NCBI RefSeq assembly: GCF_029813835.1
Contig: NZ_JARVKV010000045.1
Coordinates: 1 to 54,149, forward strand
Direction of reading: 5' to 3'
DNA from: Streptomyces sp. DH37
GTDB lineage: Bacteria > Actinomycetota > Actinomycetes > Streptomycetales > Streptomycetaceae
Length of the DNA stretch: 54,149 nucleotides
Shown here piece after piece: positions 16,015 to 23,287 of the stretch. Position numbers and translations under genes: made by a program. How positions within the stretch are numbered: the first letter of the stretch is position 1; each line of letters begins with the position of its first letter. The notes below the pieces were generated by a model, which saw nothing but the letters and a program-made list of their open reading frames with translations, searched no databases and had not been told where the DNA came from.

Positions 16015-17562
16015 ATGTCACAGCAGGTCGCGGCATCCGGCGAGCCGGCTGGAAGAGGGCCCTCCCCGGGGGACGAGGAGGCGCGGCTGGCCGCCGTACG
16101 CCGCTACGACATCCTCGACACCCCACCGGACGGCGCGTTCGACCGGGTGGCCGCCCTGGCCGCGCGCCTGCTGGACACCCCGGTGGCCTCGGTGACGATC
16201 GTGGACGCCGATCGCGTCTGGTTCAAGGCGGTCACGGGACTGGAGGGGGTGACGGAGGTGGGCCGGGGTCCGGGGCTGTGCGCCTCGGCCATCCGCCGCG
16301 ACGGCGTCCTGGTGATCCCCGACACCCTCTCCGATCCGGCCGCCGGCGCCAACCCGCTGGTCACCGGCCCGCCGGGAGTGCGCTTCTACGCCGCCGCCCC
16401 CATCGTGACCGCCGACGGCCACCGGCTGGGCACCGTCAACGTCCTGGACACCCGCCCCCGCCTGGTCACCGAGGAGGACACCGCCACCCTCGCGGACCTG
16501 GCCGCGGTGGTCATGGACCAGCTGGAGCTGCGCCTGTCCGCGCTGACGGCGGTGCGCGCCGAGCGGGAACTGCGCGCCGCCGAGCGGCGGCGGGCGGAGG
16601 AGGAGCAGGCGGCGCGGCAGCGGGCCGAGCTGGACAGGGCCGTGCTGGCCTCCTTCGCCGCCACGCTCCAGCGCACCCTGCTGCCCCCGGCCCTGCCGGC
16701 CGTGCCGGGCCTGGAGCTGGCCTGCCACTACCACACCGCCGCCGCGGGGGACGTCGGCGGCGACTTCTACGACGTCTTCCCCCTGGGCGGGGACCGCTGG
16801 GCCTTCTTCCTGGGCGACGTGTGCGGCAAGGGTGCGGGGGCCGCCGCCGTCACCTCGCTGACCCGCTACACCCTGCGGGCCGCCGCGCACCTCGACCCCG
16901 ATCCCGTGGCGGTGCTGGAGGCCCTGAACAAGGCGCTGCTGCTGGACCCGTCGGCGGGCAGCCGCTTCTGCACCGCCGTCTTCGGCGTCCTGGACCCGCT
17001 GCCCGACGGCTCCTTCACGGTGACGGCGGCCTCCGGCGGGCACCCTCCGGCCTACCACCTGCGGCGCCGCGGGAGCGGGGAGCGGGTGGCCGTCGAGCCC
17101 GTGCGGCTCCGGGGCGGCATGCTGATAGGCGCGTTCGCCGAGGCCCGGTTCACCTCCCGGACCATCCGGCTGGCCCCCGGCGAGGGACTGCTGCTGTACA
17201 CCGACGGGCTGACCGAGGCCCGTACCGGCGACGGCGCGCTGCTGGGCGAGGGCGGGCTGACCGGCTTCCTGGCCTCCCGCGCGGCGCCGGTCGGCGCGGC
17301 GGCGCTGGTGGAGGGGACCGCCGCGCTGCTGGCGGACCTGCCGGAGGGGACCGGCGACGACGTGGCGCTGCTGGCGCTGAGCGTGCCGCCCGCCCCCGCC
17401 GGGGACGCCCCGGAGGGGCGGACCTCCGCCCACCGCGCCGCGGCCCCGCCTCGCGCGGCCCCGCGCCCGGGCGTCCCGCACCCGAACACGCCGTCCGAAG
17501 AGACCCGGTCCCGGGCGCCCGGGGCGCCGGAACCCTCCGAGCACAGGAGCGCTGACACATGA
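16015..17562 (+). CDS. GAF-PP2C (RsbU-type) serine phosphatase
   Basis: 515 residues: an N-terminal GAF domain (about 35-180, RRYDILDTPPDGAFDRVAAL to the TVNVLDTRPR strand), a coiled-coil-like Glu/Arg helix (180-215), an SpoIIE/PPM phosphatase (225-465) with GGDFYDVF, LGDVCGKG, LYTDGLTEA and GTGDDVALLAL motifs, and a Pro/Arg-rich tail. It should dephosphorylate a STAS antagonist in a sigma-factor partner-switching pathway. Its stop overlaps the start of a STAS gene by 4 bp (ATGA, 17559-17562), so the immediate neighbour is the obvious substrate. The ATG at 16015 comes shortly after a GGGAGACGGAG tract. The GAF domain belongs to the type often found with CheY/histidine-kinase sensors; the signal is unknown. 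Confidence 0.88.
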   Translation: MSQQVAASGEPAGRGPSPGDEEARLAAVRRYDILDTPPDGAFDRVAALAARLLDTPVASVTIVDADRVWFKAVTGLEGVTEVGRGPGLCASAIRRDGVLVIPDTLSDPAAGANPLVTGPPGVRFYAAAPIVTADGHRLGTVNVLDTRPRLVTEEDTATLADLAAVVMDQLELRLSALTAVRAERELRAAERRRAEEEQAARQRAELDRAVLASFAATLQRTLLPPALPAVPGLELACHYHTAAAGDVGGDFYDVFPLGGDRWAFFLGDVCGKGAGAAAVTSLTRYTLRAAAHLDPDPVAVLEALNKALLLDPSAGSRFCTAVFGVLDPLPDGSFTVTAASGGHPPAYHLRRRGSGERVAVEPVRLRGGMLIGAFAEARFTSRTIRLAPGEGLLLYTDGLTEARTGDGALLGEGGLTGFLASRAAPVGAAALVEGTAALLADLPEGTGDDVALLALSVPPAPAGDAPEGRTSAHRAAAPPRAAPRPGVPHPNTPSEETRSRAPGAPEPSEHRSADT

Positions 17563-17936
17563 GCGACGCCCCCGGCCTGACCGTCGAACACGTCCGCGGC
17601 ACCGTCACCGTGGTGGCCGTCACCGGCGAGCTCGACCACCACTCCTCCCCCGGACTGCGCTCCGGGGTGCTGGAGCTGGTCCGGGGCGGCCACCCCCATG
17701 TGGTCCTGGACGTGTCGGGGGTCGCCTTCTGCGACTCCTCCGGCCTGAGCGCCCTGATCAACCTCTGGCACAACGCCCGGGCGGACGGCGGCTCGCTGGT
17801 CCTGTGCTCCGTGCCCGGCCGGCTGGACCGCCTGCTGCGCATGACCGGTCTGGACCAGATCCTGGCCCGCGCCTCCACCGTCGAGGAGGCGCTCGCCGGC
17901 CACCCGGCGCTCCGCGACGCGGACGGCCCCGGCTGA
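17559..17936 (+). CDS. STAS-domain anti-sigma factor antagonist (RsbV-like)
   Basis: 125 residues forming one STAS domain: VAVTGELDHHSSPGLR, VLDVSGVAFCDSSGLSALI with the expected phospho-serine in DSSG, and a C-terminal helix LRMTGLDQILARASTVEEAL. In its dephosphorylated form it should bind an HATPase anti-sigma factor and free a sigma factor. Translation is coupled to the upstream RsbU-type phosphatase through a 4-bp overlap, which makes the two a functional pair. The anti-sigma partner could be the HATPase protein at 20423-20839. Confidence 0.9.
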   Translation: MSDAPGLTVEHVRGTVTVVAVTGELDHHSSPGLRSGVLELVRGGHPHVVLDVSGVAFCDSSGLSALINLWHNARADGGSLVLCSVPGRLDRLLRMTGLDQILARASTVEEALAGHPALRDADGPG

Positions 17937-18037
17937 GCGGTCGCCCCGGCCCAACCACCCTGCCGCCCGGCTGCCCTGCCGCCACCCGGCCGCCCCGACC
18001 CGGCACGGTCGCCGGCGGCTCGGGGAAGGATGAGTGC

Positions 18038-18535
18038 ATGACGGCTCCCCGGGCACGGCCGCTCGTCGTCGACGGCGACGGGAACGCCCTGATGTCCTTG
18101 GCGCGCGCGGCGGAGGACGCGCCCCCGGCCGACGCTCCGCTCCCCCTGGCGCTGACGGCCCTGTGGCACGCCGGCCGGGTGCTGCTGGTCCTCGACCGGC
18201 GCCGGGGGACCTGGGAGCTGCCGGGAGGCGGGATCGAGCCGGGGGAGACGCCCCGCGAGGCGGCCCTGCGCGAACTGCTGGAGGAGAGCGGGCAGCGGCC
18301 CGACGGGCCGCTGCGGTTCGCCGGATACCCCGCCTTCCGCCTAGCGCCCGACGGGCGGGCCGAGTACGGGGCGCTGTTCACGGGCCGCACCGCCGCTCCC
18401 CGCCCCTTCCGGGCGGACGAGGAGATCGCGGCCGTGCGCTGGTGGGCGCCGGGCGACCCCCTCCCGGAGCGCGCCCAGCCCCTGGACCTCCACCTCGCCC
18501 TCCTCACCCGTCCCCCGGACGCGCGCACCGTCTGA
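18038..18535 (+). CDS. Nudix hydrolase
   Basis: 165 residues with a complete Nudix box: GGGIEPGETPREAALRELLE followed by ESGQ (consensus GX5EX7REUXEEXGU). The flanking strands ALTALWHAGRVLLVLDRRRGTWELPGG and FRADEEIAAVRWWAPGDPLP are normal for the family. It hydrolyses a nucleoside-diphosphate-linked compound with magnesium; the substrate is unknown. ATG 18038 has AAGGA upstream. It lies 101 bp after the STAS gene and 50 bp before the APH-family gene on the same strand, so it may be transcribed with either. Confidence 0.87.
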   Translation: MTAPRARPLVVDGDGNALMSLARAAEDAPPADAPLPLALTALWHAGRVLLVLDRRRGTWELPGGGIEPGETPREAALRELLEESGQRPDGPLRFAGYPAFRLAPDGRAEYGALFTGRTAAPRPFRADEEIAAVRWWAPGDPLPERAQPLDLHLALLTRPPDARTV

Positions 18536-18585
18536 CGCCGGGAAAACCGGCTGCGCGAACGCCCGGCGGGCGGCAGACTGCCCCG

Positions 18586-19602
18586 ATGCCCCTGGAACCC
18601 TCCGGCATCGCCGCCGCGTTCGGCCTGGGACGGCCGCTCGGCGGTCCCCGCCCCCTCGCCAACGGCGACCATCCGTCCGGCACCCGTGTGCTGACCACCG
18701 AACGCGGCCGGTGGACGGTCAAGACCGGCCGGCTGCTCGGCGACTGGCACCGCGAGGAGATGCGCCGGACCCACCGCCTGGAGAGCGCGGCCCTCGCGGC
18801 GGGCGTCCCGATGCCGCGCCCCGTCGAACCGCCGCGTCCCGCCGCGGGCTACTGGCACGTCCCGGCCGGAGGGGAGGCGGTGCGGGTGACCGAGTGGGTC
18901 GAGGGGCACGACCTGCGGCGCTACGGCCCGGCGGACGCCTCCCTCGCCGAGGCGGCCGGCTGGACGGGACGGACGCTCGGCCGCATCGCCCTGCTCGGCC
19001 TGGAGGACGCCGACGGCCGCGATGGCGGCCGGCCGCCGCACCCGGTGGACGAGTGGCGGGAGTGGGTGGCGGAGGCCGAGGCCGGCGGCCACGCGGTCGC
19101 CGCGCCCGCCCGGTCGCTGCTGCCGGTCGTCGAGGAGGCCACCGCGCTGGTCCTGGAGGCGCTGCGGGAGCGGCCCCGGGCCGTCCTGGTGCACGGGGAC
19201 GTCTCCCGCGCCAACGTGCTGCGCACCCCCGCCGGGTTCGCCCTGATCGACTGGGACAGCGCGGGCGCGGAGGTGCCGTGGTGGGACGCGGTCGGCGTGG
19301 CCTTCCGGTTCGCCACCCCCTTCAACGGCCCCGCGGCCGAGGGCGACCCCCGGGTGGTGCGCCCGCTGGTCGAGGGCTACCTCGACCGGGGAGGCCCCGC
19401 CGGGCCGGCCGACGCCTCGGCGTTCGCGGGCATGCTGCGCGGCCAGCTCGCCTCCACCGCCTGGTGCCTGTGGCTGGCCCTGGGGCACCGGCGGGCCGAC
19501 GCCGCCCGGCGCGCCTTCGGCCTGGACCTCGTCACCGCGGCCGCGCGGGAGCTGCCCCGGGTGCTGCGCTCCCTGGACCGGTGGGCGGCGCTGCTGCGGT
19601 GA
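18586..19602 (+). CDS. Aminoglycoside-phosphotransferase-family kinase
   Basis: 338 residues with an APH/choline-kinase fold. Key motifs: the nucleotide-site lysine in WTVKTG, the catalytic loop VLVHGDVSRANVLR (HGDxxxxN), and the metal Asp in LIDWDSAG. The family phosphorylates hydroxylated small molecules or sugars and is not always a resistance enzyme; the substrate here cannot be assigned. The ATG at 18586 gives the natural domain start; no strong ribosome binding site is visible in front of it. A 13-bp terminator hairpin follows 100 bp later. Confidence 0.8.
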   Translation: MPLEPSGIAAAFGLGRPLGGPRPLANGDHPSGTRVLTTERGRWTVKTGRLLGDWHREEMRRTHRLESAALAAGVPMPRPVEPPRPAAGYWHVPAGGEAVRVTEWVEGHDLRRYGPADASLAEAAGWTGRTLGRIALLGLEDADGRDGGRPPHPVDEWREWVAEAEAGGHAVAAPARSLLPVVEEATALVLEALRERPRAVLVHGDVSRANVLRTPAGFALIDWDSAGAEVPWWDAVGVAFRFATPFNGPAAEGDPRVVRPLVEGYLDRGGPAGPADASAFAGMLRGQLASTAWCLWLALGHRRADAARRAFGLDLVTAAARELPRVLRSLDRWAALLR

Positions 19603-19950
19603 ACCGTCCCGGCGCGTACGGCCGTTCCGCCGTCCCGGGCCCGGCCCCGGCCGGCGCGGCGGCGTGCCCCGCGCCGGCCGGAACCGGCGCCGCCCGTCCG
19701 CCGCGACCGGTGCGCGGCACCGGTCGCGGGCCGGCCGCGGGCTCACCCGGATGTGCGGGTCGGCCCCGATTTGGGACAACGATGGTGGCGCGGCGGCTCC
19801 GGGTGTGTGACGGTGGGGGGAGCCGCCCCGCCGTCTGGCCGGGTCGTGCTCCTGCGCCCGAGGCGGCCGGGACGCCTTCCGACCCGAACGGTCCCGGAAG
19901 CGCCTCCGGCCGGCGCGGGCCGATCCACCCCGGAAGGGGGTCGAAGGGCC
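19603..19950. other. Intergenic region with a terminator, no gene seen
   Basis: 348 bp between the kinase gene and the second STAS gene. The first part contains the 19701-19729 hairpin. The second part must hold the STAS promoter, but I could not assign sigma boxes with confidence; an A/T-richer patch (GATTTGGGACAACGATGG) near 19768-19785 is the likeliest area. Confidence 0.5.
19701..19729. terminator. 13-bp hairpin after the APH-family gene
   Basis: CCGCGACCGGTGC (19701-19713) pairs perfectly with GCACCGGTCGCGG (19717-19729) around a GCG loop. Confidence 0.65.
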
Positions 19951-20262
19951 ATGCGCACTCTGTCCGTCGCCGTCAGCCGCCGCCACGACACCGTCGTCCT
20001 GCACCCGCGCGGTGACGTCGACCACGACAGCGCGCCGGTCCTGACCGGTGTCCTGGAGGAGCTGGAACAGCCGTGGCGGGGTCTGGCCGTGGACCTGACC
20101 GGCGTGCCCTTCATGGACTCCGCCGGTCTGCACGCCCTGCTCTCCCTCGAACGCGGCTGCCGGGAGCGCGGCGTCCCCCTGACCCTGACCGGCGTCGGCG
20201 AGCAGCCCGGCAGACTGCTGGAGCTGGTGGGACTGGCGGAGTTCTTCACGGTCGCCCGCTGA
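19951..20262 (+). CDS. STAS-domain anti-sigma factor antagonist
   Basis: 103 residues, a single minimal STAS domain: VVLHPRGDVDHDSAPVLTGVL, AVDLTGVPFMDSAGLHALLSL with the phospho-serine in DSAG, and LLELVGLAEFFTVAR. The ATG at 19951 is preceded by a purine-rich GAAGGG tract. It stands 160 bp ahead of an HATPase anti-sigma-like gene, the usual pair of antagonist and kinase. This is the second STAS protein within 2.5 kb, so two inputs may feed one RsbW-like protein. Confidence 0.88.
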   Translation: MRTLSVAVSRRHDTVVLHPRGDVDHDSAPVLTGVLEELEQPWRGLAVDLTGVPFMDSAGLHALLSLERGCRERGVPLTLTGVGEQPGRLLELVGLAEFFTVAR

Positions 20263-20422
20263 CCTCCCGGCCCCTCCGCCGGGCCGGCCGTCCCGTCGCG
20301 CCCCCCGCGCACCGGCCCGCCCGGCGGTGGGTGCGGGCGCGACGTGGGGGCACCGGCGTATGGTGTGCTCACCAGCGGGCACACGCATCACAGACACCGC
20401 TGTGTTGACTGGGGGACCGGCG

Positions 20423-20839
20423 ATGGAACTGCTGAGCGAGGGTCTGGGGGCTCCCCACTTGCGCGCCGACTTCGACGGCCGTCCGGGGACCATCGCCCGG
20501 GCACGCGACGCCGCCGACGCCTTCCTGACCGCGCTGGCGGGCACCGCGCCGCCCGCCCGGGACCGCTCGCACAGCGATGTGCTGCTGGTGGTCTCCGAGC
20601 TGGTCACCAACGCCGTACGCCACGCACCCGGCCCCCTCACCCTGTGCCTGTCGTTCACCGCGGACCGGGTGCAGATCACCGTCCGCGACGGCGACCCCAC
20701 CCCGCCGCGCCCCCGTCAGGCCGACCTGAACAGCGGCGCGGGCGGTTTCGGATGGGCCATCGTCGAGCGCATCGCCGACCGGCTCAGCGTCCACCCGCTG
20801 CAGGACGGCAAGGAGATCCACGCCTTCCTGCCCTGGTAG
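20423..20839 (+). CDS. HATPase_c anti-sigma-type serine kinase (RsbW-like)
   Basis: 138-residue GHKL ATPase domain. The N box is VVSELVTNAVRHAPG, the G1 box VRDGDPTPPRP and the G2 region GGFGWAIVERIADRLSV. Proteins of this class bind a sigma factor or phosphorylate STAS antagonists. It has no extra sensor domain. Context with two STAS genes and two RsbU-type phosphatases in the window suggests a partner-switching network; no sigma-factor gene is present here, so the final target is elsewhere. Streptomyces genomes hold dozens of such proteins and pairings cannot be read from position alone. Confidence 0.88.
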   Translation: MELLSEGLGAPHLRADFDGRPGTIARARDAADAFLTALAGTAPPARDRSHSDVLLVVSELVTNAVRHAPGPLTLCLSFTADRVQITVRDGDPTPPRPRQADLNSGAGGFGWAIVERIADRLSVHPLQDGKEIHAFLPW

Positions 20840-20873
20840 TCCGGTCCGGGCCGCCGGGCCCTGGTCGGATCCC

Positions 20874-21065
20874 GTCACGGACCCCACCTCCCCCTCTCCC
20901 GGACGCGGCGCGGACTCGACTCCTTCCGCGCCTGCCTCGACGCGGACCCGTCGGCCCCGCTCGGGCACTGCGGCGACCGGACGGACCGGACGCTGCGCGG
21001 TCCGGCCGAGCACCTGGGCACGGGCGACCTGTGGGCGGCGGCCGTCACCGAGGGCCGCGGCGACA
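20874..21065 (+). pseudogene. Remnant of a maleylpyruvate-isomerase/mycothiol-dependent (TIGR03083-like) gene
   Basis: One frame from 20912 reads LDSFRACLDADPSAPLGHC and then LRGPAEHLGTGDLWAAAVTE-GRGD, which strongly resembles the N-terminal helices of mycothiol-dependent maleylpyruvate isomerase-family proteins (the HC...LAEHLGxGNLWAA pattern). The likely start region (TDPTSPSP near 20874) is in another frame, and the similarity ends abruptly at about 21065 where an A/T-rich patch begins. The rest of the roughly 200-residue protein is missing. I read it as a truncated, frame-shifted relic. Similarity was judged by eye. Confidence 0.5.
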
Positions 21066-21155
21066 CGGAAATTTCGCCGATTTTCGCGATTATTCGCCCC
21101 TCGGCGCGGAGTACGCGCGCATCATGGAGACATGGCGTGGAACGGAGGTCCAGCC

Positions 21156-21542
21156 ATGTTGGAAGTCAAGACCATCGAGAAGCCGGACGAGCGGCGCGAC
21201 TTCCCCCGTGGCCACCTCGAAGCCCTCCACCTCACCGGGCTGGACTTCGCCGTGGCCACGTTCGAGCCCGGCTGGCGCTGGTCCGAGTCGGTCGGGCCGA
21301 TCGCCGGGACGGAGAGCTGCCGGATCCACCACAACGGCTGTGTGGTCCGGGGGCGGATGCGGCTCCGCATGGACGACGGCCAGGAGGCCGAGGTCGGGCC
21401 GGGCGACGTCTTCGTCTGCCCGCCGGGGCACGACGCCTGGGTCGTCGGCGACGAGGCCGTCGTGGTGTACGACTTCGCCGGCGCCATGGCGGAGGAGTAC
21501 GCCAGGTCCGCGCGGACGCCCCGGGGAGGAGGAACCCCATGA
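21156..21542 (+). CDS. Small cupin-domain protein
   Basis: 128 residues with a single cupin barrel: GPIAGTESCRIHHNGCVVRGRMRLRM and a second motif GPGDVFVCPPGHDAWVVG. Several His residues could hold a metal, but the canonical pattern is only partly kept. Such stand-alone cupins can be binding proteins or small enzymes; none can be assigned. The ATG at 21156 is preceded by GGAGG. The gene overlaps the next by 4 bp, so the two form a translationally coupled pair. It is not an ectoine synthase: the EctC signatures are absent. The upstream 90 bp are unusually A/T-rich for this genome and probably hold its promoter. Confidence 0.8.
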   Translation: MLEVKTIEKPDERRDFPRGHLEALHLTGLDFAVATFEPGWRWSESVGPIAGTESCRIHHNGCVVRGRMRLRMDDGQEAEVGPGDVFVCPPGHDAWVVGDEAVVVYDFAGAMAEEYARSARTPRGGGTP

Positions 21543-21832
21543 CGTTCGTACAGCTCATCGAGTACGAGACGACGCACGACAAGGAGATGATGGATCTCTG
21601 GGACCAGTGGATGCGGATGACCGAGGGCAAGCGGACCCTCTCCCGTGAGCTGCACGGCAAGGACCGCGACAACCCCGCGCACTACGTGGACATCGTCGAG
21701 TTCCCCTCCTACGAGCAGGCGATGAGGAACAGCGAGCTGCCGGAGACGCAGCGCATCTCCGAGCAGATCAGGGGGCTGTGCAGCAAGGAGCCCCGCTTCG
21801 TCAACCTGGAGGTCGTCGAGGAGGTGCCGTAG
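21539..21832 (+). CDS. Small dimeric alpha/beta-barrel (ABM-like) protein
   Basis: 97 residues: FVQLIEYETTHDKEMMDLWDQW, then HYVDIVEFPSYEQAMRNSELP, a pattern of strand-helix-strand-strand-helix typical of ferredoxin-like dimeric alpha/beta barrels (antibiotic biosynthesis monooxygenase and relatives). Family members range from monooxygenases to heme-degrading enzymes and non-catalytic proteins, so the activity is open. The start ATG is inside the last codons of the cupin gene (ATGA overlap) with GGAGGA in front. A 46-nt perfect palindrome terminates the pair. Confidence 0.72.
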   Translation: MTFVQLIEYETTHDKEMMDLWDQWMRMTEGKRTLSRELHGKDRDNPAHYVDIVEFPSYEQAMRNSELPETQRISEQIRGLCSKEPRFVNLEVVEEVP

Positions 21833-21847
21833 CGAGCCGCGGAAACG

Positions 21848-21893
21848 CGCGGACGGGGCCCCTCCACGGATCCGTGGAGGGGCCCCGTCCGCG
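21848..21893. terminator. 46-nt perfect palindrome, bidirectional terminator
   Basis: Bases 21848-21870 are the exact reverse complement of 21871-21893 (core GGGGCCCCTCCACGGA and its mirror). It sits between the convergent ABM-like gene (stop 21832) and FMN reductase gene (stop 21942), so it can end both transcripts. Its length and perfection are unusual. Confidence 0.85.
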
Positions 21894-21941
21894 GCACGTC
21901 ACCGGCGCGCCGCGGGTCTCGTTCCGCCCGGCGGGCGCGGA

Positions 21942-22505
21942 TCAGGAGGCGCTGGGCCCGGCGACGGCGGCCGAGACCTTGGTGAGGACCTCGACGAGCT
22001 GCCCGGCGACCTCGGCGTCGTCGGCCGGGTGGGTCTCGGCGAAGCGCCCGACCGAGTTGGGGATGGACAGCTTCACGTCCTCCAGCGGGGTGGCGCCCGC
22101 GATGCCCACGGCCTTGCGGGCCTCGTCCTGCGCCCACACACCGCCGTACTGCCCGAAGGCGGTGCCGACGACGGCCACCGGCCTGCCCGACAGGGCGCCG
22201 GCGCCGTAGGGGCGGGAGAGCCAGTCGATCGCGTTCTTCAGCACGGCCGGGATGGTGCCGTTGTACTCGGGCGAGAACAGCAGGAAGGCGTCGGCTCCGC
22301 CGGCCACCTCGCGCAGCCGCTCGGCCTCGGCGGGCACGGAGCCCTCGACGTCGATGTCCTCGTTGTAGAAGGGAAGGTCGCCGAGGCCTTCGTAGAGGAC
22401 GATCTCGACACCGTCGGGGGCGTGCTTCACGGCGGCCTCGGCGAGCTGGCGGTTGTGGGAGCCGGCGCGGAGGCTGCCGACGAGACCGAGGATGCGGACG
22501 GACAT
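21942..22505 (-). CDS. NADPH-dependent FMN reductase
   Basis: 187 residues, a flavodoxin-like NAD(P)H:FMN reductase. The phosphate loop is LVGSLRAGSHNRQLAE and the flavin loop is LFSPEYNGTIPAVLKNAIDWLSRP; VAVVGTAFGQYGG follows. These enzymes supply reduced flavin or reduce quinones, azo dyes or chromate. ATG 22505 has GGAG upstream. It is divergent from a TetR-family gene with two near-identical operators between them, so it is very likely the regulator's target. Confidence 0.9.
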   Translation of the reverse strand: MSVRILGLVGSLRAGSHNRQLAEAAVKHAPDGVEIVLYEGLGDLPFYNEDIDVEGSVPAEAERLREVAGGADAFLLFSPEYNGTIPAVLKNAIDWLSRPYGAGALSGRPVAVVGTAFGQYGGVWAQDEARKAVGIAGATPLEDVKLSIPNSVGRFAETHPADDAEVAGQLVEVLTKVSAAVAGPSAS

Positions 22506-22550
22506 GACGTCTCCAGTGGGGATCGGGGGGCAACAGGTCGGAAAGGTAAA

Positions 22551-22598
22551 CGGACCGTGGTCCGCATACTTTCTAGCACGACAACCGGACCGCGGTCC
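22551..22598. promoter_or_regulatory. Twin TetR-type operators between FMN reductase and regulator genes
   Basis: GGACCGTGGTCC (22552-22563) and GGACCGCGGTCC (22587-22598, a perfect palindrome) share the same 5-6 bp arms, centred 35 bp apart in the 118-bp divergent gap. This is the arrangement expected for an autoregulating TetR repressor that also controls the divergent gene. Confidence 0.75.
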
Positions 22599-22623
22599 AT
22601 TTTCTTCCCGGAGAGGTAACCTG

Positions 22624-23268
22624 ATGACCGTGACCTCAACCGCGCCGCCCGACGACCGACAGGAACAGGCCGGGCAGACGCTGCTGCCCCTGGCCGGGCA
22701 GACGCCTCCCATGCGTGCGGACGCGGCCCGCAACCGGATCCGCCTGCTGGAGGCCGCCGCCCGCCTGGTGGCCGAGCGCGGCCCGGAGCACCTGACCATG
22801 GAGGCCGTCGCGACCGCCGCCTCGGTCGGCAAGGGGACCGTCTTCCGGCGCTTCGGCGACCGCAACGGCCTGCTCATGGCCCTGCTCGACCACTCCGAGC
22901 GCCTCCACCAGGAGTCCTTCCTCACCGGCCCCCCGCCGCTGGGTCCCGGAGCGCCCGCCGTACGGCGGCTGGAGGCGTTCGGCACCGCCACGCTCAGGCA
23001 CCTGGCCGCCCACCGCGCCGTGCTGCTGGCCGCCGAGCCGGAGGCGTGCAAGCGCTTCGAGGCCCCGCCCCGCCGCCTGTACCTCACCCACGTCACCGCG
23101 CTGCTGCGCGAGGCGGGCTCCGGCGGCGACGCCGAACTGCTCGCCCACACCCTCGCGGGCTATCTGGACGTGGCGCTCCTGCACCACCTCACCCGGCAGC
23201 GCGGCATGCCGCTGGACCGCCTGGAGGCGGGCTGGCTCGACCTGGTCGCCCGCGTCACCCGCGGCTGA
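22624..23268 (+). CDS. TetR-family transcriptional regulator
   Basis: 214 residues. The N-terminal DNA-binding region RNRIRLLEAAARLVAERGPE with helix-turn-helix LTMEAVATAASVGKGTVFRRFGDR is typical TetR. The C-terminal ligand domain (from about 85) contains LRHLAAHRAVLLAAEPEACK. The first 30 residues are an unstructured extension; ATG 22624 has GGAGAGG upstream. It should repress itself and the divergent FMN reductase through the twin palindromes; the inducer may be a quinone or other electrophile, by analogy with the target. Confidence 0.88.
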   Translation: MTVTSTAPPDDRQEQAGQTLLPLAGQTPPMRADAARNRIRLLEAAARLVAERGPEHLTMEAVATAASVGKGTVFRRFGDRNGLLMALLDHSERLHQESFLTGPPPLGPGAPAVRRLEAFGTATLRHLAAHRAVLLAAEPEACKRFEAPPRRLYLTHVTALLREAGSGGDAELLAHTLAGYLDVALLHHLTRQRGMPLDRLEAGWLDLVARVTRG

Positions 23269-23287
23269 CCCGGTTCCGGGCGCGGGG

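Noticed and set aside
18586..19602. APH-family gene as an antibiotic-resistance determinant
   Set aside because: The kinase motifs are clear but the family is broad, and nothing in the context points to resistance.
21156..21542. Cupin considered as the missing ectoine synthase EctC
   Set aside because: It lacks EctC hallmarks and the gene context is unrelated; it is a short generic cupin.
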